Assembly (NCBI RefSeq): GCF_015521605.1
Contig: NZ_WANV01000036.1
Span: 1-64,000, forward strand
Direction of reading: 5' to 3'
Origin: Thermococcus sp.
GTDB taxonomy: Archaea; Methanobacteriota_B; Thermococci; Thermococcales; Thermococcaceae
Length of the DNA: 64,000 bases
Below the pieces are notes generated by a model that had not been told where the DNA came from, did not search any database, and was given only the letters and a program-made list of their open reading frames with translations. Positions 1 through 8,510 of the stretch are shown here, piece after piece; the first letter of the stretch is position 1; the number at the start of each line of letters is the position of its first letter. A program made the position numbers and the translations under genes.

Positions 1-1
1 G

Positions 2-79
2 TGGTGGACCGGGCGGGATTTGAACCCGCAGCCTCCGCCTTGCGAGGGCGGCGCTCATACCAGGCTGAGCTACCGGCCC
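2..79 (-). tRNA. tRNA-Ala (anticodon CGC)
   Basis: Read on the minus strand, the 7-bp acceptor stem GGGCCGG/CCGGTCC closes a full cloverleaf with an anticodon stem CGCC/GGCG and the loop CTCGCAA, giving anticodon CGC, which reads alanine codon GCG. The T-loop has the usual GGTTCAAATCC pattern, and the 3' CCA is encoded (positions 2-4). An AT-rich TATA-like element lies about 30 bases upstream at 109-118. The gene is complete but sits at the very edge of the window. Confidence 0.95.
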
Positions 80-107
80 ACACCCGGTATTAGTGAACCC
101 CTGGAGG

Positions 108-120
108 GTTTAAAAGCTTT
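108..120 (-). promoter_or_regulatory. TATA/BRE of tRNA-Ala
   Basis: On the minus strand the sequence reads AAAGCTTTTAAACC, a good archaeal BRE/TATA match. It is 30-40 bases upstream of the mature tRNA 5' end, which fits a transcript start a few bases before the tRNA. Confidence 0.6.
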
Positions 121-234
121 TGGTCGGGAAAGGGGCACAAGCGCCGGCACGTTTCGATGGCCATGCCGCTGACAAATTCATACACGAATCAAATAGTTTT
201 TAACTTTCACATGCCAACAAACCCCGGTGGTCTT

Positions 235-1503
235 ATGGACGCTCTCAACTTTCATCGGGACAACTTCCCCGGCAACGGGAAGATAGAGATAATACCCAAG
301 GTTCCCCTCACCGAGGAGACCCTCAGCCTAGCTTACACCCCGGGTGTGGCTGAGGTTTCAAGGGCGATAGCCAACGGAGATGACCCGTGCGAGTACACCA
401 ACAGGTGCAACACCGTCGCTGTTGTAAGCGACGGAACTCGCGTGTTAGGCCTCGGCGATATAGGCCCATCGGCGGCACTCCCTGTCATGGAAGGGAAGGC
501 ACTCCTCTTCAAGGTTTTCGGTGGAGTGGATGCCTTTCCCCTCGTCCTGGCCGAGAAGAACCCCGAGAGGTTCATCGAGGTCATCAAGGCGGTTTCCCCT
601 TCTTTCGGAGGGATAAACCTTGAGGACATAGCCTCACCGAAGTGCTTCTACATCCTCGAAAGACTCCGCAACGAGCTGGACATCCCGGTTTTCCACGACG
701 ACCAGCAGGGAACTGCGTCGGTCGTCCTGGCGGGTTTGATGAACGCCCTTAAGGTCGTTGGCAAGAGGATGGGGGACATAACCCTCGTGCTTTTTGGCGC
801 GGGGGCGGCTGGCTTCGCAACGCTCAGGATAGCAACCGAAGCAGGCGTGAGGCCTGAGAACGTCAGGGTCGTTGAGCTCGTTGAGGGGAGGCAGAGGGTC
901 ATAACGCCCGACCTTCCGCTTGAGCGCCTCTTCCCCTACAGGGGTGAGCTCCTCTCGAAGACGAACGGCGAGGGCATTGAGGGCGGCCCGGAGGAGGCCG
1001 TTAAGGGAGCTGACGTTCTCATTTCATTCACGAAGCCCGGCCCCGGCGTGATAACGCCCGGGTGGATAAGACTCATGGCCGACGACGCGGTGGTCTTCCC
1101 GCTGGCCAACCCTGTCCCTGAGATACTCCCCGAGGAGGCCAAAAGGGCCGGAGCGAGGATAGTTGCCACAGGTAGGAGCGACTACCCCAACCAGGTGAAC
1201 AACCTCCTCGGGTTCCCGGCGATATTCAGGGGGGCTTTAGACGTAAGGGCGAGGGCGATAACCGACGGGATGATTATAGCGGCCTCCAAGGCCATGGCCT
1301 CGGTGATAGAGCCCAGCGAAGACGAGATAATCCCCTCTCCGTTCCACCCGGACGTCCACCCAAAGGTGGCCAGGGCTGTTGCGGAAGAGGCCCTCAGAGA
1401 GGGTGTGGCGAGGGCCAAGGTCAGCCCGGAGGAAGTGGAGGGGAAGCTCAGACAGTGGAGGGTGTTCTACCTGGAGAAAATCGCGCCCCTTGGATGGCGG
1501 TAG
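235..1503 (+). CDS. Malic enzyme (malate dehydrogenase, oxaloacetate-decarboxylating)
   Basis: Converts malate to pyruvate and CO2 with NAD(P)+ reduction, linking C4 acids to pyruvate in the cytoplasm. The 422-residue protein is the short prokaryotic type. Visible family features are the catalytic Tyr34 in SLAYTPGV, Lys88 in EGKALLFK, metal-ligand acids in NLEDI (130-131) and HDDQQGT (155-156), and a Rossmann GAGAAG at 189-194. I place the start at 235 because GGTGG lies just upstream at 226-230 and the protein then begins as family members do; in-frame ATGs at 157 and 211 are less likely. It is followed on the same strand by a CoA-transferase and then by the opposing fumarase genes, a C4-acid neighbourhood. 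Confidence 0.93.
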   Translation: MDALNFHRDNFPGNGKIEIIPKVPLTEETLSLAYTPGVAEVSRAIANGDDPCEYTNRCNTVAVVSDGTRVLGLGDIGPSAALPVMEGKALLFKVFGGVDAFPLVLAEKNPERFIEVIKAVSPSFGGINLEDIASPKCFYILERLRNELDIPVFHDDQQGTASVVLAGLMNALKVVGKRMGDITLVLFGAGAAGFATLRIATEAGVRPENVRVVELVEGRQRVITPDLPLERLFPYRGELLSKTNGEGIEGGPEEAVKGADVLISFTKPGPGVITPGWIRLMADDAVVFPLANPVPEILPEEAKRAGARIVATGRSDYPNQVNNLLGFPAIFRGALDVRARAITDGMIIAASKAMASVIEPSEDEIIPSPFHPDVHPKVARAVAEEALREGVARAKVSPEEVEGKLRQWRVFYLEKIAPLGWR

Positions 1504-1513
1504 CCATATAAGC
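1503..1513 (+). promoter_or_regulatory. Predicted TATA box of the CoA-transferase gene
   Basis: GCCATATAAGC begins at the end of the malic enzyme stop codon, about 45 bases before the next start. It suggests that the CoA-transferase gene has its own promoter despite the short gap. Confidence 0.45.
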
Positions 1514-1555
1514 CCCGCCGCCGTAGGTTGAACAATACGCGGCGGGGGTATGTCT

Positions 1556-3163
1556 ATGGCGAAGGTTGTCGATGCCGAGACGGCCGTTTCGGCCGTTCCA
1601 GATGGGGCTGTGATAGCGGTTTCGGGCTTCAATCTTCTCGTTGCCCCGGAGTACCTGCTCCTCAAGCTTTTCGAGAGATACAAGGAAACCGGACATCCAA
1701 AGGGGCTCTTCCTTGAGGTAAACCCGATTCCAACCGCCCCTGGCAGGGTTCTCGACAGGATCCTCGGGGAAATCTACCACGAAAAAGACCAGGACTTCCT
1801 CTCGGGCATGCTCGTAACTTATCCTGGCTGGTCTCCCTACATTCAGAAGCTAATAGAGGAGAACAGAGTTGAGGGCTACACGTGGTCGATAGGCACCGCC
1901 TCGTGGTTCTTCCGAGAGGTGGCGAGGGGCCTTCCGGGAGTGCTCACGAAAGTTGGGCTTGGAACCTTCCTCGACCCCAGGGAGGACGGCGGCTACCTCA
2001 ACGAGCTGGCCAGGAAGAAAAAGCGGTGCAGAATCGACGTCGTGACCATCAACGGAGAGGAATACCTGTTCTATCGCGCCCCGAAGCCCACGGTGGCCTT
2101 CATCAGGGGGACCACGGCGGACGAGATTGGAAACATCGCCACCGAAAAGGAGGGCGCCTTCACGGAGATACTCAACCTGGCCCAGGCCGCGAAGGCCGAG
2201 CCGGGCAAGGGAATCATCATAGCTCAGGTGGAGAGAATAGCGAGGTATCCTTCCCTCAATCCGCAGGGCGTTAGAGTTCCCGGCCCGCTGGTGGACTACG
2301 TGGTGGTTGCGCCTCCGGAGTACCACAGGCAGAGCGCAAACATAACCTACGACCCCAGGGTTTCCGGCGAGGTCATTCCCCCCAGGGGTGTCTCTTCATC
2401 GATGGAGCTGGGCACCAAGAAGGTCATCGCGAGGAGGATACTGGTCGAGATGCTGGAGCTTGTCAAGAGGCTCAAAAGGCCCGTCCTGGTAAACCTCGGC
2501 ATAGGCATTCCTGACAGAGTGGCCGGGGTTGCCATGGAGGAGGGCGTGGCCGACTGGGTCTTCACGACGGTTGAATCCGGTCCCTTCGGCGGGATAGCCC
2601 TCGGTGGCCCGGACTTCGGGGCATCCATAGGGCCCTTCGCGATAATCTCCCAGCCGGACCAGTTCGCCAACTACGAAGGGGGCGTGATAGACGCCGCCAG
2701 TTTAGGCTTCATGCAGGTGGACGAGAGGGGCAACGTAAACCCCTCCCTCCTTCCCGGGAGACTCCCGGGCCCGGGAGGCTTTCCAGTCATATCCTACGGC
2801 TCACCTAGGATGTTCTTCGCGGGGCACTTCACGGCGGGGAAGAAGGAGCTCCGGGTGAGAAACGGACGCCTGGAGATAGTCAGTGACGGGAACGTCAGGA
2901 AGTTCGTCAGGAGCGTGTACAAGGTGGTCTACAACGCCCGCCTCGGACTGGAAAAGGGGCAGGAAGTGGTCTACATCACGGAGAGGGCAGTCTTCAGGCT
3001 GACCAGAAAAGGCCTCCGGCTTGAAGAGTACGCCCCGGGGATAGACGTCGAGAGGGACATAATAGATAACATGGAGTTCGAGCCCCTGATCAGTCCGAGG
3101 CTGAGGGAGATGGACGAGAGGCTCTTCCGTGATGAGCCGATGGGCCTAAAGGACGAGCTCTAG
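1556..3163 (+). CDS. Acyl-CoA:acetate/3-ketoacid CoA-transferase family protein
   Basis: A 535-residue single-chain family I CoA-transferase in which the alpha-like and beta-like halves are fused, as in propionate CoA-transferase and YdiF-type enzymes. Such enzymes move CoA between an acyl-CoA and a carboxylate through a glutamyl-CoA thioester. The probable catalytic glutamate is Glu340 in TTVESGPFGG, followed by the glycine-rich GGPDFGAS. The start is placed at 1556 rather than 1550 because the GGCGGGGG ribosome site at 1541-1548 is too close to the first ATG. Its stop overlaps the stop of the opposing fumarase beta gene by three bases. The acyl substrate cannot be told from sequence; it may be a short-chain acid or C4 acid given the malate/fumarate neighbours. 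Confidence 0.85.
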   Translation: MAKVVDAETAVSAVPDGAVIAVSGFNLLVAPEYLLLKLFERYKETGHPKGLFLEVNPIPTAPGRVLDRILGEIYHEKDQDFLSGMLVTYPGWSPYIQKLIEENRVEGYTWSIGTASWFFREVARGLPGVLTKVGLGTFLDPREDGGYLNELARKKKRCRIDVVTINGEEYLFYRAPKPTVAFIRGTTADEIGNIATEKEGAFTEILNLAQAAKAEPGKGIIIAQVERIARYPSLNPQGVRVPGPLVDYVVVAPPEYHRQSANITYDPRVSGEVIPPRGVSSSMELGTKKVIARRILVEMLELVKRLKRPVLVNLGIGIPDRVAGVAMEEGVADWVFTTVESGPFGGIALGGPDFGASIGPFAIISQPDQFANYEGGVIDAASLGFMQVDERGNVNPSLLPGRLPGPGGFPVISYGSPRMFFAGHFTAGKKELRVRNGRLEIVSDGNVRKFVRSVYKVVYNARLGLEKGQEVVYITERAVFRLTRKGLRLEEYAPGIDVERDIIDNMEFEPLISPRLREMDERLFRDEPMGLKDEL

Positions 3164-3675
3164 CGGTAGAGTGAGTTTCCATGGGCGTCTATCGCAACCA
3201 GTAGGGGGAAGTCCTCGACCTCAAGAACCCACACGGCCTCGGGAATCCCCAGCTCCTCCAGCCAGAGGACGTCAACGATTTGCTTTACGCTCTTCGCCGC
3301 GAGGGAACCTGCTCCTCCGGTGAAGGCGAAATAGACCGCCCTCCCCTCGAAGGGGGCAACCTCCATGCCGCCCTTGCCAATTATCCCCTTAACACCGAGG
3401 GAGAGGAGGCCATCAAGATAGGGGTTCATTCTGGCGCTCGTCGTCGGCCCGGCGGATACAATCTCATAGCCCCCAGCGGTTCTCCTCACAATCGGGCCAC
3501 AGTGGTATATCACCGCCCCCTCAAGCTCAAAGGAGAGTTTTCCCCTTCCAGCAAGCTCCAGAATCCTCCTGTGGGCCGAATCGCGGGCGGTGTAGATTAC
3601 CCCCGAGAGGTGCACGATGTCCCCGGCCTTGAGGTTCAAGATGTCCTCCCCGCCCAGAGGGGTCTCCAGCCTCAC
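3160..3675 (-). CDS. Class I fumarate hydratase, beta (C-terminal) subunit
   Basis: About 171 residues, the size of the small subunit of the two-chain iron-sulfur fumarases, which hydrate fumarate to malate together with the alpha subunit. Family features are GDIVHLSGVIYTARDSAH near the N-terminus, HCGPIV, and the SAGPTTSARMNPY active-site segment. The start is a GTG whose last two bases overlap the TGA of the alpha gene (GTGA), so the two subunits are translationally coupled. Its stop codon overlaps that of the convergent CoA-transferase. The heterodimer is the common archaeal and anaerobe form; the reaction could also be a related tartrate dehydratase, but the malic enzyme context favours fumarase. 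Confidence 0.9.
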   Translation of the reverse strand: MRLETPLGGEDILNLKAGDIVHLSGVIYTARDSAHRRILELAGRGKLSFELEGAVIYHCGPIVRRTAGGYEIVSAGPTTSARMNPYLDGLLSLGVKGIIGKGGMEVAPFEGRAVYFAFTGGAGSLAAKSVKQIVDVLWLEELGIPEAVWVLEVEDFPLLVAIDAHGNSLYR

Positions 3676-4526
3676 TGCCACACATCGACCCTCCCGTCGG
3701 GCTTTATCTCCACGAAGGCCCTTCTGTTGGCCCAGCACTGGACGACCAAGCCTACCGGAAAGCTCGCCGGGTGCCTGTGGGCGACCTCGATTTTAACGTC
3801 GAGGGCCGTAGTTCTTCCGCCCATGCCCATCGGTCCTATGCCCAGGGAATTGACCTCGTCAAGGATTTCCTCTTCGAGCTTGGCTATCCTCCCATCTGGA
3901 TTCCTCTCACCCACAGGCCTCAGGATCGCCCTCTTGGCCAGCTTTAGGGACAAATCCGCACTTCCGCCGACGCCGATACCGAGGATAACCGGCGGACAGG
4001 GCTTTCCGCCGCAGGCCTTGACTCGTTCCACCACGAACCTCTTGACCCCCTCCCAGCCCTCACTCGGAGTCAGCATCGCAAGGGCAGAACAGTTCTCACT
4101 CCCTCCCCCCTTCGGAAGAACCGCTATCATTATCCTATCTCCCGGGACGAGCTCCCAGTGGATCACCGGAACGCCCCTCCCGGTGTTGTTCCCCGAGTTC
4201 CTGCCCGTCAGAACGTCAACGGCGTTTGGCCTCAGGGGTATTTCCTCCGTCGCCCTTCTCGTCGCCTCTATGAGCCACCTTTCAACATCACCGAGGTAGG
4301 GACTGTCGATGCCGGCCTCGACGAAGAAGGTTATCGTTCCCGTGTCCTGACAGACCGGAATTCTGTCTCCGAGGCCCAGGTCTATGGCCTTTAGCATGTT
4401 CCCGAGATTAAAACGGGCTATCTCGTCTTCCTCCTCCGCGTAGGCCCTCCTGAGGGCTCTGACGGTATCTTCGGGAATCCTCGTAACGGCGAGCCTTATG
4501 GCATCGACAAGTGAATCAACGAGCAA
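3672..4526 (-). CDS. Class I fumarate hydratase, alpha (N-terminal) subunit
   Basis: Large subunit of the oxygen-sensitive [4Fe-4S] fumarase. The cluster cysteines are visible in PVCQDTGT, GGSENCSA and KACGGKPCPP, and the GIGVGGSADLSLKLAK and GPMGMGGRTTALDVKIE segments are typical. The likely start is TTG at 4526, eight bases after GGTG; a TTG at 4544 would add six residues. It is the first gene of a two-gene operon with the beta subunit. The promoter on the minus strand is a strong GGCTTTTAAATCC at 4579-4590, framed by an inverted repeat. Confidence 0.9.
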   Translation of the reverse strand: MLVDSLVDAIRLAVTRIPEDTVRALRRAYAEEEDEIARFNLGNMLKAIDLGLGDRIPVCQDTGTITFFVEAGIDSPYLGDVERWLIEATRRATEEIPLRPNAVDVLTGRNSGNNTGRGVPVIHWELVPGDRIMIAVLPKGGGSENCSALAMLTPSEGWEGVKRFVVERVKACGGKPCPPVILGIGVGGSADLSLKLAKRAILRPVGERNPDGRIAKLEEEILDEVNSLGIGPMGMGGRTTALDVKIEVAHRHPASFPVGLVVQCWANRRAFVEIKPDGRVDVWQ

Positions 4527-4574
4527 TCGGCATACACCAGTCAAAGGTTCGAAGATGAGTTAAAAAGTTTGACG

Positions 4575-4593
4575 TGTGGATTTAAAAGCCACA
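4575..4593 (-). promoter_or_regulatory. Fumarase promoter framed by inverted repeat TGTGG/CCACA
   Basis: Perfect 5-base arms TGTGG (4575-4579) and CCACA (4589-4593) flank a 9-base spacer that contains the TATA element (TTTAAA). A protein bound here would cover the TATA box itself, so it looks like a repressor site. Confidence 0.45.
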
Positions 4594-4601
4594 TCCAGAG
4601 C

Positions 4602-4689
4602 GTTTACCATCATACTGCAAAACTTTTCCGCTAAAATCTATCACTATACTGGTAAACTTTCTCCCGAAAAGTCTACCACCATGGTAAAC
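4602..4689. repeat. Imperfect tandem repeat, period 32-34 bases, about 2.5 copies
   Basis: The core ATACTG plus GTAAAC/CAAAAC recurs at 4612, 4646 and, in altered form, about 4681. Each copy is preceded by a TACCATC/TATCACT/TACCACC box and followed by an A/T-rich ACTTT...CCCGAAAA or CTTTTCCG...AAAAT tail. It lies between the end of serA and the fumarase promoter, 75-165 bases upstream of the fumarase start. Spacing near three helical turns suggests regulatory binding sites, but no known regulator motif is recognised. Confidence 0.45.
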
Positions 4690-4714
4690 CTGCTAAAGAG
4701 AGGAAAAGAAAAGC

Positions 4715-5632
4715 TCAGCCCTTCAGAATCTCGACTATCTGCTCCGCCACCTGGACTCCAGCCCTCATCTGGGCCTCGACGGTCGAGGCGCCGATGTGCG
4801 GAGTAAGAACCACGTTGTCGAGTTTGGTAAGCGGGTGGTCCTTCGGCAGGGGCTCCTCCTCGAAGACGTCGAGGCCTGCTCCGGCTATCCAGCCTTCCTG
4901 AAGGGCTTTAACGAGGGCGTTTGTGTCAACGACCGCTCCCCTGGCGGCGTTGATGAGTATGGCGGTGGGCTTCATGAGCTTCAGCCTCTCCTCGTTTATG
5001 AGGTGGTAGGTTGCATCGATGAGCGGGACGTGGAGAGTAACCACGTCGCTCTCCTTCAGGAGGGTCTCAAGGTCGACGAACTTCCCACCGACTTCCTTCG
5101 CCCTCTCCTCGTTCGGGTAGGGGTCGTAGAGTAGGATGTTCATCCCAAGGGCCTTTGCGATCTTCGCTATCTGGTAGCCTATCCTTCCGAAGCCCACTAT
5201 ACCGAGGGTCTTGCCCTCAAGTTCGATCCCCATGCACTGCTTCTTGGCCCAGACGCCTTCCCTCATCTTCCTGTCGGCGAAGGCCACCTTCCTGGCGACG
5301 TTGAACATCAGGGCAAGAACGAGCTCCGCGACGCTTCTGCTGGACGCACCGGGGCTGTTGACGACCTTAATGCCCCTCTCTTTTGCCGCTTCGAGGTCTA
5401 TGTTGTCGAGGCCAACGCCGGCCCTCCCAATGACCTTTAGCTTTGGAGCCGCCTCGATGACCTTCCGGGTCACCTTGGGCTTGCTCCTGACGATTATAGC
5501 GTCAACATCCCCGACGAGCTCGATGAGCCTCTCCTCATCGGGGTACTCCTCGTAGAGAACCTCAAAACCGGCGTTCGTCAAAACCTCTATCGCCTTCTCG
5601 TGCAGGGGCGCCGCAACGAGAACCTTCACCAT
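4715..5632 (-). CDS. serA: D-3-phosphoglycerate dehydrogenase, short form
   Basis: Oxidises 3-phosphoglycerate to 3-phosphohydroxypyruvate, the first step of serine synthesis, with NAD+. The 305-residue protein has the 2-hydroxyacid dehydrogenase fold: Rossmann motif GIVGFGRIG, the substrate and catalytic residues in NAARGAVVD (Arg), FEEEP (Glu) and TPHIGAST (His). It lacks the C-terminal ACT regulatory domain of the long bacterial enzymes, as expected in this order. The start is ATG 5632 with GAGGTGA before it; upstream GTG/ATG codons at 5641/5638 sit within that ribosome site. It follows the DUF47 gene by 10 bases on the same strand, so the two are probably co-transcribed. Confidence 0.92.
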   Translation of the reverse strand: MVKVLVAAPLHEKAIEVLTNAGFEVLYEEYPDEERLIELVGDVDAIIVRSKPKVTRKVIEAAPKLKVIGRAGVGLDNIDLEAAKERGIKVVNSPGASSRSVAELVLALMFNVARKVAFADRKMREGVWAKKQCMGIELEGKTLGIVGFGRIGYQIAKIAKALGMNILLYDPYPNEERAKEVGGKFVDLETLLKESDVVTLHVPLIDATYHLINEERLKLMKPTAILINAARGAVVDTNALVKALQEGWIAGAGLDVFEEEPLPKDHPLTKLDNVVLTPHIGASTVEAQMRAGVQVAEQIVEILKG

Positions 5633-5642
5633 GTCCATCACC

Positions 5643-6290
5643 TCATCCCCGTCTTTTTATAGCCATGAGCATGACCTGGTCGGAAGCGTCCTCCGCCCTG
5701 TCGGCTATGTCTCCTATTTTCGTCAGTATCTGGTTCCAGATGAGCTTGGCGTAGGTTGTGACGGTCTCGCTCTCGAAAACCTTACCCTTGACGTCGTACT
5801 CGACGTCATCGGCCTTCTCCTCGGCGTCCTCAACGGCCTTCGCCAGCTCTATGGCCTTGTCAACGTCGCGGTTTAAGGCCCTCACGGCCTCAACGAGAAC
5901 CTTATAGCTTTTGACTGATGAGTCTACAAGCTCCATAATCTCGTCTTTGAGCTCAGCAGGCACCTTTGGCCTTGCAAGGATCAGCGTGTGTGCCGCGCTC
6001 TCGGCCGCGTCGGCCACCTGGTCTATGAGCTCGCTCAGCCTCACGTAGTCCCCCCTGTTTGCCGGAAGGAACGCACCCTCGTAGAGCATGGTCTCGATGT
6101 CCCTTCTCAGTCTGTCTGCTTTGCTCTCAAGCTCGTCGACTTCTCTCTCAAAGGCCTTTGCCCTCTCAAAGTCCCCTTCAAGGTACACCCTCATGAGCTC
6201 TCTGAACGCCACGAGGGTTTCGTCCACGACTGCAAGGTGGTTCTCGATGGCCTCAAAGACGTTGCTTTCCTTACCACCGAATATGGGCAT
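5643..6290 (-). CDS. DUF47 family PhoU-like protein (TIGR00153 type)
   Basis: A 215-residue, all-helical, charged protein with two PhoU-like heptad regions (about residues 8-100 and 110-205). DUF47 proteins often accompany Pit-type phosphate permeases and are thought to modulate them; a Pit permease gene lies 7 kb away (12902-13864) but not in the same operon. A strong GGGGGAGG ribosome site precedes the ATG. The gene sits between ketopantoate reductase and serA on the same strand with gaps of 35 and 10 bases. A phosphate role is inferred from the family only. Confidence 0.85.
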   Translation of the reverse strand: MPIFGGKESNVFEAIENHLAVVDETLVAFRELMRVYLEGDFERAKAFEREVDELESKADRLRRDIETMLYEGAFLPANRGDYVRLSELIDQVADAAESAAHTLILARPKVPAELKDEIMELVDSSVKSYKVLVEAVRALNRDVDKAIELAKAVEDAEEKADDVEYDVKGKVFESETVTTYAKLIWNQILTKIGDIADRAEDASDQVMLMAIKRRG

Positions 6291-6325
6291 CTTTCCTCCC
6301 CCGGAGTAACTTCGAACGGTGGGGT

Positions 6326-7225
6326 TTATCTACTTTGCCCCTCCTTCGCCTTGATGAGTGCCCAGAGGAGCTCGTTCCTCGGGGCTTCGAGGCCCACACT
6401 CCTTGCGTACTCAACTATCTTTCCGTGGATGTAGTCAACCTCCGTCCTCTTTCCCCGCCTTATGTCCTGGAGGGTGGAGTTGTAGTTCTCCCTCGTGCGT
6501 TCAATGGTGTCCCACAGGAGCTCCAGGGGATGCATCTCGAACTGGACGCCAAGCTGCTGGGCGACGATGCAACCCTCGCGGGCTATGTCTATCGATATCG
6601 CCTCAAGGTGGGGGTCGTCCTTCAGGAAGCCGTTCTTGACCTCAAGAACCGTTCCCAGGCCGTTGATGACCGAGTTCACTATAGTCTTCGCCCACTTCCA
6701 GCCGTTCACGTTTTCCGTGACGTGGGTTTCCAGGCCAGAATCGTTGAAGACCCGCGCCACCCTTCCGACGAAGGGGTCGCTTCCTGTAGGATACCTGCCG
6801 ATGACGGTGATGCCCTTCCCTGTCCACTTCACGTGCCCCCACTCGACCAGCATCGCCCCGTTCGTGGTTATCCCCCCCATGACGTTTGGGGTGACCTTCA
6901 GTGCAAGCTCCTCGTTGCCCAGACCGTTCTGGATGCTCAGTATCCATGTCTCGGGCCCTATACAGTTGCGCGCACACTCAAGCGCCGTCTTGGTCGAATA
7001 GGACTTGGTGGCAAGTATCAAAAGCTCCGGGGGCTCGTCGGGCGCGTAGAGGCTCGCTTCCGGATAAACCGTGAACTCCTGAAAGCCCGAAACGTGCAGC
7101 CCGTTCTCCTTTATGGCCCTCACCTGCTCCTCCCTACCGATGAGCGTTACGTCGTTGCCGGCCCTTGCAAGCAGGGCCCCGAAGAGCGAGCCTATGCTCC
7201 CCGCTCCAAGTACGTAAACTTTCAT
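6326..7225 (-). CDS. panE: 2-dehydropantoate 2-reductase (ketopantoate reductase)
   Basis: Reduces 2-dehydropantoate to pantoate for coenzyme A synthesis. The 299-residue protein shows the N-terminal nucleotide motif [13 protein letters not shown] (4-16), the TKSYST lysine segment, the QNGLGNEE loop and the C-terminal [12 protein letters not shown] helix with the conserved catalytic lysine. Start ATG 7225 has GGTGGTGGG immediately upstream. The next archaeal CoA-pathway enzyme, pantoate kinase, is also in this window at 56986-57888, so the two steps are encoded apart. It is divergent from the trmJ-like gene, with TATA-like elements for both in the 45-base gap. Confidence 0.92.
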   Translation of the reverse strand: MKVYVLGAGSIGSLFGALLARAGNDVTLIGREEQVRAIKENGLHVSGFQEFTVYPEASLYAPDEPPELLILATKSYSTKTALECARNCIGPETWILSIQNGLGNEELALKVTPNVMGGITTNGAMLVEWGHVKWTGKGITVIGRYPTGSDPFVGRVARVFNDSGLETHVTENVNGWKWAKTIVNSVINGLGTVLEVKNGFLKDDPHLEAISIDIAREGCIVAQQLGVQFEMHPLELLWDTIERTRENYNSTLQDIRRGKRTEVDYIHGKIVEYARSVGLEAPRNELLWALIKAKEGQSR

Positions 7226-7270
7226 CCCACCACCGCAAGCGTTTAAAGCCCCATCCTTAAAGCCTTACCG

Positions 7271-7987
7271 ATGATTTCGGTAGTGCTCGTTGAGCCGGAG
7301 GGGCCGGCCAACATAGGGATGGTAGCGAGAACCATGAAAAACTTCGGGTTCCCAAAGTTAGTTCTCGTCAATCCAAACATCACCCGGGAGAGCTACAGCT
7401 ACGCTGTCCACGCGGCGGATGTGCTAAAAGAGGCGCTGGTGGTAGGGAGCTTTGAGGAGGCGCTGGAGCTCTTCGACCTCACCGTTGGAACGACCGGAAA
7501 GCCCGGAAAGAGCTACATCCCCGAGAGGGCGCCGCTGATGCCCTGGGAGCTCAGGGAAACCATACGGGGCTACCCCGGAAGGGTCGGCCTGTTCTTCGGC
7601 AGGGAGAGCATCGGCCTGAAAAACGAGGAGCTGGAGAGACTCGACTTTACCGTGACCATTCCAACCAGTGAGGCGTATCCCGTCATGAACCTCGCCCAGG
7701 CCGTGGCAGTCATCCTCTACGAGCTGGCAAAGGAGAGGCCGGAGGCAAAAGTCCACTCCCTTGAGCCCGCCACGAGGAGGGAGAAGGAGGAGCTGGTAAA
7801 TGCCTGGAGGAGACTCCTCGACGCACTGAACTATCCCAAAGACCCTGAGAGAAGGGAGGTTTTCGTAAGGGTGTTCCGGCGCTTCGTTGGGAGGTCTCTT
7901 CTTTATGGGAGGGAGGTCCACACCCTCATTGGGCCCCTGAGGAGGGCCCTGATGAAGCTGGAGGAATGTGGGGATGCTGAGCGTTGA
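7271..7987 (+). CDS. trmJ: TrmJ-like SPOUT RNA 2'-O-methyltransferase
   Basis: A 238-residue SPOUT (SpoU/TrmH) methyltransferase. The three family motifs are visible: PANIGMVARTMKNFG (motif 1, with Asn14 and Arg20), LFFGRESIGLKNEEL (motif 2) and PVMNLAQAVAVILYEL (motif 3), which form the trefoil-knot AdoMet site. TrmJ enzymes methylate the ribose of tRNA position 32; the archaeal branch is known for Cm32. Assignment to TrmJ rather than another TrmH group rests on motif 1 and the C-terminal extension. Its 3' end overlaps the ogt start by 14 bases, so it heads a three-gene coupled operon. Confidence 0.87.
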   Translation: MISVVLVEPEGPANIGMVARTMKNFGFPKLVLVNPNITRESYSYAVHAADVLKEALVVGSFEEALELFDLTVGTTGKPGKSYIPERAPLMPWELRETIRGYPGRVGLFFGRESIGLKNEELERLDFTVTIPTSEAYPVMNLAQAVAVILYELAKERPEAKVHSLEPATRREKEELVNAWRRLLDALNYPKDPERREVFVRVFRRFVGRSLLYGREVHTLIGPLRRALMKLEECGDAER

Positions 7988-8510
7988 CAGCTTTGGGATC
8001 GCAGGAAGGAAGGTTTGGATAGGGGTCTTCTTCGACGAGAGAATCCAGGGAATAACGTTCTCTCTGGATAGGGGGCAGTTTGATGACAACGTAAAACGCC
8101 TCGCGGGTTTTCTGGAAAGGCGGGGCGTTATCGTTGACGCGGCGAGGAGGGAGAGCGAATATCCGTCGCTGGTGCGGGAGGTGATCACAGGAGGGCTTGA
8201 GAACGGGGAGCTCCTTCCGATGCTGTCCTTCGAGGGTGTTACACCCTTTGAGAGACGGGTTTACGAATGGCTCACGAAAAACGTTAAAAGAGGGAGCGTT
8301 ATAACCTACGGTAGCCTTGCCGAGGCTCTCAAGACCTCACCAAGGGCCATCGGCGGTGCCATGAGGAGAAACCCGTATCCGATAATCGTCCCCTGTCACA
8401 GGGTAGTTGCCCACGATGGCATCGGTTACTACACTCCGAGACTTGAGGAAAAGGTGTTCCTGCTCGAAATTGAGGGGGTGAAAGAATGGACAAGCTCAAG
8501 GCGTACCTGA
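7974..8510 (+). CDS. ogt: Methylated-DNA--protein-cysteine methyltransferase
   Basis: Suicide DNA repair protein that takes the methyl group from O6-methylguanine onto its own cysteine. The active site is PCHRVVAHDG, with the HTH arginine finger region RAIGGAMRRNP just before it and the GSVITYGSLAEAL helix. It has 178 residues, the usual size of the Thermococcales enzyme. Start ATG 7974 is nine bases after GGAGG at 7960-7964; an in-frame GTG six bases upstream is less well placed. It overlaps trmJ upstream (14 bases) and the TPR gene downstream (25 bases), which implies one transcript. Confidence 0.95.
   Translation: MLSVDSFGIAGRKVWIGVFFDERIQGITFSLDRGQFDDNVKRLAGFLERRGVIVDAARRESEYPSLVREVITGGLENGELLPMLSFEGVTPFERRVYEWLTKNVKRGSVITYGSLAEALKTSPRAIGGAMRRNPYPIIVPCHRVVAHDGIGYYTPRLEEKVFLLEIEGVKEWTSSRRT

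Noticed and set aside
157-234. N-terminal extension of the malic enzyme from an ATG at 157
   Set aside because: The extra residues do not fit the family, and GGTGG is placed for the ATG at 235.
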